Assembly (NCBI GenBank): GCA_007115705.1
Contig: QXEO01000549.1
Location: 1,229,512 to 1,293,511 of the forward strand
Length of the DNA stretch: 64,000 nucleotides
Direction of reading: 5' to 3'
From: Dactylis glomerata
Taxonomy: Eukaryota > Streptophyta > Magnoliopsida > Poales > Poaceae
Below are positions 1 to 9,716 of this stretch, piece by piece. The position numbers and the translations under genes were made by a program. The notes under the pieces were generated by a model, which made no database searches, was not told the origin of the DNA, and saw nothing but the letters and a program-made list of their open reading frames with translations. Numbering within the stretch: the stretch's first letter is position 1; each line of letters opens with the position of its first letter.

Positions 1-13
1 GAGGGAAGTATAG

Positions 14-2659
14 AAGTTCACTGGGTGCCTCGCATCCCTGAGCCGCTTCATAAGCCGGCTGGGAGAGAAAGCCCTGCCGTTATATCAGTTGATGAAAAAG
101 TCCGACACATTTGTCTGGACAACGCAAGCAGATGCAGCTTTCAAGGAATTGAAACAGTTGTTGTCAACAGCGCCGGTATTAGCGTCTCCGATGCCCCGGG
201 AGCCAATGTTGCTCTATATAGCGGCAACCAGCCGAGTTGTCAGTGCTGTGGTGGTAGTAGAGCGAGAGGAAGGAGGCAAAATCGTGCAGAGGCCGGTATA
301 TTATCTGAGTGAAGTCCTCTCCACCTCAAAGCAAAATTACCCCCACTATCAGAAGATGACCTATGGTGTCTATATGGCGGCTAAGAAGCTCAAGCATTAC
401 TTCCAAGAGCATCCAATCCGGGTAGTGGCCGAGGCCCCTATCTCGGAAATTATAGGCAGCAAAGATGCCAGCGGCCGGATAGCCAAGTGGGCAATAGAGC
501 TTTCACCATATACACCACAGTACGATAAGAGGGATACAATCAAGTCCCAGGTCTTGGCTGATTTCTTTATTGATTGGGCCGAGATACAGTATGAGCCACC
601 ATTGCCAGATGCCAATTATTGGAGGATGCATTTCGATGGGTCCAAGACAATCCATGGCTTGGGTGCCGGCATAGTTCTCAGTTCACCAAAGAATGACCAG
701 CTGAGATACGTCCTGCAGATTCACTTTGCAGCATCAAATAATGTGGCGGAATATGAGGCACTTGTGCATGGCCTGAAGGTGTCTAAGGACATAGGAATTC
801 GCCGGATTATGTGCTTCGGTGATTCTGACTTGGTGATTCAACAGTGTTCCGGCATATGGGACGCGCATGATGCTAACATGGCATCATACCGTTTCCTAGT
901 GCAGCAGTTAAGTGGTTACTTTGAAGGTTGTGAGTTCCGGCACGTTCTCCGGGCTCAGAACGATGCAGCCGATGCATTATCCAAGCTGGGGTCTTCCCGA
1001 GATTCAATCCCGCCCGGCATTTCGCTGGAGCATCTGAGGAAGCCATCGATCAAACCCTCGCCGGAGTCATCCTCCATTTATGTCCCGCCAGGTCCAGACG
1101 AAGCAGTTCCAATGGAGATAGATGCCGGAGCCAAGACGGATAACCCGGGGACTGTTTCCTCAGTCCCGGGGACTGGGCCGGCATATGCTGTTAGTAGAGT
1201 ATTCCGGAGCAAAACTAAAGGCAAGGGTAAAATGTGCCAAGGGGTTGTGCCGGTATACCCGGGGACTGCTCCGGCATACCCGGGGACTGATTCTTCAGTC
1301 CCGGGGACTTCGCAGCCCATGGAGATCGATTATGTGTCGGTCGAAATGATGGAAATAGATCAGGCAGTGTTCACTGTCAGGGAAGTGCCCTCATGGGCAC
1401 GTCCTATCTTGAACTTCCTGGTGGATGGTCAAATGCCGGCGGATGAAACCGAGGCCCGCCGGGTTATAAGGAGATCCAAAGCGTATACCATCATCAACAA
1501 AGAAATATACAAGAGAAGTACCACCGGGGTATTGCAGAGATGTGTCGAAGCTGCGGAGGGTCTGGAGATGCTCCGGGAAATTCACCAGGGGGAGTGTGGT
1601 CACCATGCTTCGTCCAGGGCATTGGTGGCAAAGGTATTCCGGCATGGCTTCTATTGGCCAACGGCACTGCAAGAGGCAGAAAACTTGGTCCGGAAATGTA
1701 ATGGGTGTCAAAGATATGCCCACCAGATTCATCAGCCGGCATCTGCCCTGAAAACTATCCCAATAACCTGGCCCTTTGCTGTTTGGGGCCTGGATATGGT
1801 CGGGGCTTTTAAGCCGGCCAGAGGGAAAATGACCCATATCCTGGTCATGGTGGACAAGTTCACCAAGTGGATTGAAGTGAAGCCCATAAGCAAGTGTGAT
1901 GGTCACACAGCAGTGAAATTCTTAAAGGATATAATCTTGAGATATGGTGTTCCTCATAGCATCATCACTGACAATGGGTCAAACTTTGCCCAGGGGCCAT
2001 TTGCCAGATTTTGTGAGGAGGTGGGAATCCGGCTGGACGTTGCGTCGGTTGCCCACCCTTGTGCCAATGGCCAAGTAGAGAGATCGAATGGGCTAGTATT
2101 ATCCGGCATAAAACCCCGGCTGATAGAGCCCCTGGAGAAAACTCCGGGATGTTGGCTAGATGAGCTGCCAGCAGTGCTGTGGAGTTTAAGAACAACTCCG
2201 AATAGATCAACAGGCTACACACCATTTTTCCTGGTGTATGGAGCAGAAGCTGTGCTTCCAACAGATGTAATACATGATGCACCAAGAATAGTGCTATATA
2301 CTGAGGAAGAGGCTAAAGAAGCCAGAGAAAATGATGTTGATCTGCTAGAGGAAGCAAGGGAAATAACTCTGTCAAGAACAGCAGTATATCAGCAGAACCT
2401 CAGACGCTATCATGCGCAGAAGGTAAATCCAAGGAGATTTCAAGAGGGAGATCTAGTACTCCGGCTAAAGCAAGGAACAGAAGGCCGGCATAAGTTAACT
2501 CCTCCATGGGAGGGGCCATTCATTGTGAGCAGAGCTCTGCACAATGATGCCTATTATCTTATAGATGCGCAGGACCCCAAGAAGAATAAGGCGGACAGGT
2601 CCGGAGAAGAAACCAAGAGGCCATGGAACATAGCTCTACTGCGCCCCTTTTACTCCTGA
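14..2659 (+). CDS. Element A pol, C-terminal part: RT end, RNase H, second (archaeal-type) RNase H, integrase
   Basis: This is the C-terminal part of a Ty3/gypsy polyprotein, cut by the window edge. In order it holds the end of RT with the gypsy RNase H (to about 500), then a second RNase H of the type that marks the Tat lineage (about 620-1000; MHFDGS, NNVAEYEAL, FGDSDLV and NDAADALSKL carry the acidic residues). Next comes a linker rich in PGT repeats (1130-1320). The integrase follows, with an HHCC zinc module (1580-1715) and the DDE core (LDMVGAF, ITDNGSNF, GQVERSNG). The frame is open to the TGA at 2657-2659. Upstream in the same frame, codon 11-13 is TAG where B has CAG, so the full A polyprotein is broken there. 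The product would copy and integrate the element; with the stop it is probably defective. Confidence 0.9.
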   Translation, partial: KFTGCLASLSRFISRLGEKALPLYQLMKKSDTFVWTTQADAAFKELKQLLSTAPVLASPMPREPMLLYIAATSRVVSAVVVVEREEGGKIVQRPVYYLSEVLSTSKQNYPHYQKMTYGVYMAAKKLKHYFQEHPIRVVAEAPISEIIGSKDASGRIAKWAIELSPYTPQYDKRDTIKSQVLADFFIDWAEIQYEPPLPDANYWRMHFDGSKTIHGLGAGIVLSSPKNDQLRYVLQIHFAASNNVAEYEALVHGLKVSKDIGIRRIMCFGDSDLVIQQCSGIWDAHDANMASYRFLVQQLSGYFEGCEFRHVLRAQNDAADALSKLGSSRDSIPPGISLEHLRKPSIKPSPESSSIYVPPGPDEAVPMEIDAGAKTDNPGTVSSVPGTGPAYAVSRVFRSKTKGKGKMCQGVVPVYPGTAPAYPGTDSSVPGTSQPMEIDYVSVEMMEIDQAVFTVREVPSWARPILNFLVDGQMPADETEARRVIRRSKAYTIINKEIYKRSTTGVLQRCVEAAEGLEMLREIHQGECGHHASSRALVAKVFRHGFYWPTALQEAENLVRKCNGCQRYAHQIHQPASALKTIPITWPFAVWGLDMVGAFKPARGKMTHILVMVDKFTKWIEVKPISKCDGHTAVKFLKDIILRYGVPHSIITDNGSNFAQGPFARFCEEVGIRLDVASVAHPCANGQVERSNGLVLSGIKPRLIEPLEKTPGCWLDELPAVLWSLRTTPNRSTGYTPFFLVYGAEAVLPTDVIHDAPRIVLYTEEEAKEARENDVDLLEEAREITLSRTAVYQQNLRRYHAQKVNPRRFQEGDLVLRLKQGTEGRHKLTPPWEGPFIVSRALHNDAYYLIDAQDPKKNKADRSGEETKRPWNIALLRPFYS

Positions 2660-2697
2660 GCAACACAATGTATGTATTTCCATATTTTCCTTTGTAT

Positions 2698-2702
2698 GCC
2701 GG
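2698..2702. repeat. Target-site duplication of element B, left copy (GCCGG)
   Basis: The five bases before the B LTR are GCCGG and the five bases after B's other LTR (17731-17735) are also GCCGG. Removing B plus one copy restores the sequence that follows pol in B itself. A 5-bp duplication is normal for gypsy integration. Confidence 0.95.
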
Positions 2703-3701
2703 TGTCGTCGTGGTGAAACAACATATGCCATAGGATGGCTTAAATGGGGGCCGACTAGATGCTGGAGGATTCGGGAGAGGGGAACGAGCTAAAGAGCACG
2801 ACAGAAAGAGACACTGATCTACCCAGGTTCGGGGCTCTCGTAAGGAGATAACACCCCTACTCCTGCTCTACTGATTGTATATATGGATCGATGTAGTACA
2901 CCACAATGGTGCTTCCAAGCTCTCTGCTAGAGAAGGAAGATGAACTGGTAAGTGTAAGAGTACAGAGTGACCAACCAACAACTATCAGCCAACGTTCAAC
3001 CAGCTACCCACCTTCCAACGTCTCACCCTTTACCAGGGCTCCCTATGCCACCTTATATAGTGGTGGCCAGGGTTACAACGGTCATACAAGACCACAAGAC
3101 AAGGGCTACACTCCAAACAGGAGCTGGTGGCGATGGCAGAGACCCTTGACTTCGCCCCTGATTGCTCTCGATGGGACGCCATATCCCTGTACCTTGTACC
3201 TCTTGAACTGTGGCCTTACCTCCGTGCGGTAAGCTCGTACTTGTGCACAGTGAGGGTAGGTAACCTCCACTGTGCACCCTGCCATCTTACTCTGCTACCA
3301 TGCTTGGATGTTTTCTTCCTTGATTGTAGGGATGTGACACCTTGGTTGACTTAAGCATCCCGGATATGACCGTTGGCCATACCCAGGACTTATATGCCGG
3401 ACCAACGACCTACGAGGGTCGGGTAATCCGGCCTCCCCTGCTCCTGCACAACACACCAAATAGTTAGGCCGGCATATCTGAGTATATGCCGGCACACATA
3501 TATCAGTATTCCGGCTATGCCGGCATATCCAGACACCAGCCGGGATACACATATATCAGTATTCCGGCTATGCACATATGCCGGCCTGGCCGATGGTCTT
3601 ATATTCCGGCCAGGCCCTTCCTTGATAACCCGGCATAAAGTCAATCATAGACCTTGTGTCTCTCTAGTCTCTTGACCCTACCGGGGGTCATCCCCCCGAC
3701 A
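2703..3701 (-). repeat. Element B 3' LTR
   Basis: 999-bp LTR with TG...CA ends. Read on the minus strand, U3 runs from 3701 down to the TATA box (TATATAA at 3053-3059). U3 is packed with CCGGCATA-like motifs (about 3370-3640) and holds two copies of a 26-bp unit (3494-3519 and 3547-3572). The first U3 bases form a GGGGG-ATGA-CCCCC inverted repeat. A paired LTR lies at 16732-17730. Confidence 0.96.
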
Positions 3702-4748
3702 CTAGTCCCCGAAGCTGCCGAGGTTCCCCAGTCATAACTGTGGAGCCTTGACAGGTTCAACATACCTTTCTTCATTATGCCCCGGCGATCAGATTATATG
3801 CCGGCACATCTGCACATATCCCGGCCTCTGTTCCTGTTCCAAAACTTATTCCGGCCGGTCCCGAGGGTATTCCGGACGGAACATATACATCGGGCAATTA
3901 ATCCGACATATAGACGAGTCTTCCTCGAGAAGCCATGTCCGACAGCTTTGCATCGAAACTTGTAACTGCCCTGCCACCTCGAACGATCACCCACGATGTG
4001 ACGGTTCACAGTGCAGCAGTTACTTCTCGCCGTCATGGCACGGTTACAGGAACCGCCGCCCCACTCTGTGCCGCCACGTGGCGCCTCGCCGCAGAAACGG
4101 TCGGGGGAGTGGAGCACTCCCACGATCCCCACGACCCTGCCTCTTCGCTATAAACAGGGCGGCGGGGGTAAACGTATCTTTTTACCCCCCACCACCATCG
4201 TCTTCCTCGCCTTCCTCGCCTGCTACTCTACCTCCTGCGCTCCACCGCCGGTCCGAAGAGCAGCATCGCCGCCGCAGCCGACCTGCTCCCCGCCGACGCC
4301 GACGCCCGACGACGCACGGCATCACCTTTGACGACGCCGCCGCCGCCGCCTCTTCTCTCTGCAGCATTGCAGGGAGATTGGATCTTCCTGCACGCTCGCC
4401 GCCGCTCCATCGTCGCCGGCCAAGCTCCGGTGAGACCTCCCTCTGTTCTTCCTCTTTCACGCCTTTTACAACTTCGCAGCGGTAGCCCCGCTTGCACAGA
4501 TCTGCCTCGGTCTCAGAGCTAGTTTTCCCTTTGATTCGACTAGCATTGCTAGGCAACGCTCGCAGGTGTTCATCTTTAGGAGTTTTACCCTTATTTGCTT
4601 CCTATTTTAACTGCCTCGGTAGATCTTCTATTCCTGCTAACATCTGAGAGAGTGGTATGCCGGAGAGACTAACCTCCCTCTTTTCTCCGGCCTTGATAGG
4701 AATAACATCACGGGACTCCGGCTCTCACGCCTTATCCCGGCCACTAAG
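3702..4748 (+). promoter_or_regulatory. Promoter, 5'UTR and leader intron of the antisense gene in element B
   Basis: Sequence between the 3' LTR and the start of the antisense gene. CCGGCATA and TTCCGG motifs continue from the LTR to about 3900. A G-box-like CCACGTGGCG lies near 4075, and a TATA box TATAAA at 4149-4154. A CT-rich leader with GCC repeats follows. A leader intron fits GTGAGA at about 4433 to TTGATAG ending 4699; the same splice sites occur in D at about 38816 and 39093. The first ATG after it is at 4749. The region drives transcription away from the LTR, opposite to the retrotransposon RNA. TATA and splice signals are seen; promoter activity is inferred. Confidence 0.75.
4149..4154 (+). 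promoter_or_regulatory. TATA box of the antisense gene, element B
   Basis: TATAAA in the context GCTATAAACAGG, about 600 bp before the ATG once the leader intron is included. It is conserved at the matching place in A (23381-23386, minus) and in D (38545-38550). Confidence 0.8.
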
Positions 4749-7700
4749 ATGGCATCTTCAAGCATGACGGCTACCTCGGCCTCTGAGGAAGATACCTCGG
4801 CCCGAGCTCAAGGACGCTCCGGCTGGGAGGGGTCGGAGGTTACTCCGGCCGACATATCCTGGGTCACCTCCACCAGGAGAGTCCCGGAGGGCGTAGCATG
4901 CCGGCTACCCGCGGGAGAAACTGTGCCGGCACCTGAACCCGGCGAACGCGTCGTCTTCATCGCCCACTTCGAGCGGGGCTTTGGTCTGCCGGCATCGGAC
5001 TTCTTCCGGGACTTCCTCAACACTTACGACCTGCAACCTCATCATATCCCGGCAAATGCCGTGATGATCCTCTCCGCCTTCGCTGCTTTTTGCGAGGGCT
5101 ATGCCGGCATAGAGGCCCTTACTCAAGGCTGGGCGAAGTACTTCCAACTGCGGAAGCAAGTCGTCCAAGAGCCGCCCCGGAGCAAGGACGACCCGCCGGA
5201 GACGGCCCAGGAAAAGAAGGACCGCCCCATGACCCTCTGCGGCGCGGCCACCATCATGTCCCGGAAGGGCTCGGACTTCCCCAAGGTGGAGCTCCTGGAA
5301 TCTTGCAAGAAGTGGCAGAAGAGCTTCTTCTACGTCAAGAACACCACCGACGAGGATCTGCTCAACCTGCCGCCATTTGTGGACGAGCCACCCTTGGCGA
5401 TGACGAACTGGACCTACAACCCGAAGAACTCGGTGATGCCGGTGAATGCGCTTCACCGGGTTAAGGGCGAGCTCCTGGATGCCGGTCTTACTCCTCAAGA
5501 CCTGGTGGCCTGCTATATAAGCCGGCGCGTCTCCCCTCTGCAGCGCCGGTCTCACAAGATCTGCCAGATGAGCGGGCCAATGGACCCCACCCGGCACTCC
5601 ACACACGAGCTGACTCCGGCCGACATTCTGCGCCGGATTAAGGATGTCTGCAAGTCCTCTCAGGCCACTTTTGCCTGGGGGCTAGAACCATACAGCCGGG
5701 ATAGGCCCGCCCCAACGGTAAACCATCTTACCTGATACATAAAGTCCATGTCCGGCACATAGATACTTAAGCCGACACATGCCTGTTTGCCGACACATAT
5801 CATATCGATCCGACATACCTCTTCCACCGGCATATTTCCTTGTCTGAATATTTGACTTTGCTGTTTATACAGAAATTCAGCTTCCAAACCATGGAGAACT
5901 CCCGGATCAAGATCGCGGCGGACCGCACCGTTGCGGATGTTGAAGATCCGGATCATTGGGATAAGCTTCCCAGGAGCACCCGTGCTGCAGCTGCCATGGG
6001 TAAGGGCTCTTCATCCCGGCATTATACTCAAGACCGGAGTGAGATTGATTCTGACGAGGAGGTCCTGATGTACTATGACCCGACGCCACTTGCGTACGCC
6101 TTTCCAGAAACCCCTATTGCTCACGAGTTTCCAATGCCGTCCTCAGCTATCCCGGACGATATCGTTATCGACGCCGCCCCTCTGAACCAGGGACCTCCTT
6201 CCACCGGCGGACGTGCCGGCCGGAAGCGAGGTGTGAAGCCCCAGTCCGACATACCTCAGAGGTCGAAAAGACAGAAGGTCGGCGTGCCCAAACAGAAGAA
6301 ACAGAGGCCTGTTGCCTCGGGGTAAATTTCCTTTTCTTTGCATTTCCTCCGACATATCTCTTGTTTGTATTACTGACTTGGTGTTTTCTCTCTTTCAGTG
6401 CTCCTCTTGAGCCGGAACAGGCTTCTGGCTTGAGTGGCGACCCGAAGGTTACCAAGCCCGCTGCCCCTGCTACCTCCGACATTCCCTCTGCCAGTCAGAC
6501 GACCTCACCGGCGCCGGCATCTTCGCCTGCGCCCGACAAGACCACCTCCCCGGCGAAGGACGTTCCTCCGCCGGAACAAGATATCTCTGCCCCCGACGTC
6601 CACATGGACTCGGGGGCTCAACAGGAAACCTCGGCTCCTGATGTCCACATGGACACAGGAGCCCACCAAGAAGCACCAGACTCCGGCGCGCCCACCAGCG
6701 ACGCCGGCACAACTGAAGCCGCCGGAGCAGACACCAAGGGTAAAGGCCCTTTAGTGCCGGAAGTCCGGACTTTTCCGGATCCTGCTCCCGCTGGCCAAGA
6801 AGCACCGGCCGCGCCGGAACAGCCCGCACCCGAGACTCCTCCAGCTGACAAGACACCAGCACCGGCCAAGACCACTGCACCGGCCAAGTCCACTGCCCCG
6901 GCCCGGACCGGCACGTTGAAGATTCGGACGGCCAAGTCCGGCACACCATCTGCCGCAACTGCTCCTCCTAAGGCAGCGTCCCAGACCAGCTCTGCTCTGG
7001 CCCTGCATCTTGGCAGGGCAGCAGCCCGGCCGGGGTACCGGAAAAGCTTCTTCGACACCCCAGAACTCGAGGGCCTCGTCCCTCTTGCGACGAAAAGTGA
7101 CGAGAGCCTCGGCTCTCTTAAGGAGCAGTGCATCAAGTGGAACGACGCCAGCAACATGGACACTGCGGACTCAAGGAGCAAGAAGCTGGCCGAAGCCAAG
7201 ACCAGTGGCGACCCAAGCGACTTCCTGGCAGCGAAGCCCATACCGATCGCCAGCGAGCTCCTCAGCATCCAGCAAAGACTTCACAAGTTGGCCTCTGCCA
7301 CCAACGTAAGTCCTCTCTATTTACACACATATCCCCAGTCCCCGAAAATGTCAGCTGTCCGGGATATGGACATCCGGGATTTTCTCATAGTCCTTTAGCT
7401 AGCTTCCTTTGAATTAACTGCCGACGTATGAGCTCGATCCGAGCTTCAAATCCTAGTCACCGAGGGCCGGGATAGGTGCGCAGCACCTGTGCCGGGTCTT
7501 TAAAAGAATGATCACTTGATAAAATCTTCACTTTAATTACCATGTCAAATTTCTCTGCTGACATTTCAAATCCCGGCATTTTTGCAGCAAATGAACAACA
7601 CCCGGGCCGACATGTTCCATGAGTTGGTGTGCGAGCACCGGAAGCTATCTGACGCACACAGCAAGCTTCAGCAGGAGCTGTCCCAGAAAGGTAATCTTTG

Positions 7701-9065
7701 CCGACATACTGCTGTATGCCGGATATCTTTCCTCTCTTTACTTTGCAATGCTTACTCTTGCCGACACGTAACCTTGTGCCGACATTCTTCAGCTGGTGCC
7801 GAAGCGCAAGTCACCGAGCTTCTCAAGAGGGTGAAAGAGCTTACTGGTATGCCGGATCCTGCTGTTACCCGGATAGCTACTTTATACTTCAAAGCCTTTA
7901 CTCTTTGTCACTGTTTTCTTTCTTCAAATCCTTTTAACTTGAAATCTTTGCAGATGAGAAGGCTGCACTGGAGGCACGCCACCAGGATTGTGTGTCCTCG
8001 GTGGATGTGGCCAAGCAACTGGACGACCGGGATGCCGGTCACAAGGCCGAGGTAGAGCAGCTGAAGGGCCGGATCACCGAGCTGCTGGACGAAAAGGAAC
8101 AGAGGGAGGGCCTACTGAAGAAAACCCACACCCTGCTTGTTACCTCCGAGACTGATGCCTCCAACGCCCACGCTGAACTGGATAGCCTGAAGGAGCAGGC
8201 CACCAAATGGGAGGTTACAGTTGCGCAGCTGAATGCCGACCTTGCCCGTAAGCTTCAAATCCTTCCCCTTTGATCTTTTCCGACATAGTGTAATCTTTTT
8301 CGGCATAGCATCTATGCCGACATATTTTCCTTTTGCTAACATTGTTTCTATTCTGCAGGCATGTTTCCCGCTTCCGTCGCTGACGTTGAGAGGGCTTTGC
8401 AGTTGGACCGAGAAAACCGGGGTGTTCCGGTTGACTCGCCCAACTGGGACATGTCGGAACAGCTGCTGGCCCTGCAGTGCCGGAAGGAGGCCATGACCCT
8501 TTACACTGAAGAGCTCTTCTACGGCGCCCAGGAGGCATTCTCTGCCCTCTGGCCGGGACAAAGGACTCCCACTGATCCGGTTGACCTCGGCAACGACCTG
8601 CAGCTTGCCAAGGTTCGCCTCCGGGAGTGGCGAGATTCCGGCGCGAGGGTTGGAGCTGACGAAGCCCTCAGCTACTTCTTGTCTTGGTATGAAAAGGCAG
8701 ACTTGGAGACTTTGCGCACCGTGCGCGAAGGATCCATCTGGACCACGGATCCGGAACATATCCGGCGCCGGCGAGAGTTGGCCCACAGCTATGTGGACTA
8801 TGCCGACACCGACAAATTCGTCCGGGACATCCGCGAGCCGGAGAAGAATGACGAAGCCGGGACATCTGCCGCTGCTGAGGGTTCCGACTCCAGCCAAGAT
8901 GAAGATGAAGCTGAGGAAGCCGACACTGATGTCCCGGAACAGGCATCTGCCCCGGGCGGAGGTGATGGCTCCATTCCATCTGCTGGGTCCGGCACACCTG
9001 AAGCCGACACTTCCACTGCTACCGCTCCACCTGCCGGCGGCTCTGCTTCTGCCACTGCTCCTTGA
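4749..9065 (+). CDS. Antisense seven-exon gene of element B (Transposase_28-like, nuclear, coiled coil), 1160 aa
   Basis: Spliced gene opposite in direction to the retrotransposon. Coding exons: 4749-5717, 5873-6321, 6399-7305, 7588-7690, 7793-7846, 7954-8247, 8359-9065. Every intron is GT-AG, and the exons sum to 3483 nt with an open frame. Residues about 68-140 (FERGFGLP, HHIPANAVM, FAAFCEGYAGIEAL) resemble the plant 'putative gypsy type transposon' family, Pfam Transposase_28. Residues 440-468 are basic (RKRGVKP, RSKRQK, KQKKQ), a likely nuclear signal. Exon 4 is Pro/Ala/Thr-rich, exons 5-7 (775-926) are coiled coil, and the C-terminus is acidic. ATG 4749 is chosen because the same start is conserved in A and D. 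It ends 651 bp from the pol stop, tail to tail. Exact function unknown; a nuclear DNA- or chromatin-related role is inferred. The acidic and coiled-coil parts could instead mean a scaffold. Confidence 0.85.
7431..7502 (+). repeat. Single copy of a 72-bp intronic unit that is duplicated in A and D
   Basis: Inside intron 4 of the antisense gene. The unit contains a short inverted repeat around GGTGCGCAGCACC and a GCTCGATCCGAGC palindrome. A and D carry two copies at a 120-bp period; B has one. Confidence 0.75.
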
Positions 9066-9716
9066 CTTTGGAGCATAAAAACTTTAAGTTTTATCAGATC
9101 CCCGGTATGCCGGGTGCAGATGTAATAAACACGTTTAATTTCCTTTGGTTTGCTATCTGAACAAGTTTTATCTTGGTTTGCTTGTTACTAATGCCGGATC
9201 ATCTTTTGGCTAAGTCACCGAGTTGTTTTCCTGTTTCCTCAATTTCACAACCTTGGCTACTTGTCTACCTTAATTGGCTTTCGACGTATGAGTCTCAAGG
9301 TTGCTTCCTCGAACATACAGTACTTTAACTTTGAGACTTAGACTTCAAATCATCCGACACTTTAAATTTTAACTTTAGCTTTAACGAAAATGTCGGTTCG
9401 CTTGCTTTGTATTTCCTTAGCCGTTTTCCATGTGTAGACAATCTGCGGCATCTACTCTTGCTAGCCATGAAGCCGGGTTTCGGACAGCAGCTGAGTCGAA
9501 GAGTGGCCTTTGATGCCGACACATTACTAGGCCGACATAGGAAACATTCAAATAAAGCCAGCCGGCATATAACAAAAAACTGTAAATAAACAACAAATAT
9601 ACCTCGGAGCTAGTTACCCGGCTTCTTCGGGATGCCGGTATTTCATTCATTAGTCTTGTGCCGGCACAACACGCCGGCATACAAAGGAAAATATGGAAAT
9701 ACATACATTGTGTTGC
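9066..9716. other. Non-coding gap between the antisense gene and pol of element B
   Basis: Both genes end here, tail to tail. It holds a candidate poly(A) signal of the antisense gene at 9124-9129 and AT-rich sequence. CCGGCATA motifs reappear from about 9530 to 9690. No ORF in it has any support. Confidence 0.7.
9124..9129 (+). terminator. Candidate poly(A) signal of the antisense gene, element B
   Basis: AATAAA 59 bp after the stop codon, with T-rich sequence beyond. In A the matching bases read AATATA (18280-18285, minus), so the signal is not perfectly kept. Confidence 0.5.

Larger units (their letters stand above)
1..2702 (+). mobile_element. Element A (Tat-lineage Ty3/gypsy), left part: 3' end of pol
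   Basis: This is the left part of a Tat-lineage Ty3/gypsy retrotransposon in plus orientation. Its gag, protease, most of RT and its 5' LTR lie left of the window. The element continues at 17731, because B is inserted after 2702 and the flanking 5-mer GCCGG is present on both sides of B. The sequence is nearly identical to the matching part of B (minus strand, about 9670-12371), so A and B belong to the same recently active family. Confidence 0.92.

Noticed and set aside
25..312. Plus-strand ORF starting MPRIPEPL at the left edge
   Set aside because: Out of frame with pol; the pol frame itself gives RT/RNase H motifs through the same bases.
1391..1906. 171-codon ORF opposite the integrase of A, repeated at 10470-10985 in B
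   Set aside because: Conserved only because the integrase beneath it is conserved; no start context, promoter or domain.
3466..3640. Regular CCGGCATA repeats as a CRISPR-like array
   Set aside because: Repeats are short, irregularly spaced and without unique spacers, in a eukaryotic LTR.
4905..5606. 233-codon minus ORF opposite exon 2 of the antisense gene (also 21927-22628)
   Set aside because: Shadow of the GC-rich exon; the opposite frame has the splice sites and the recognisable domain.
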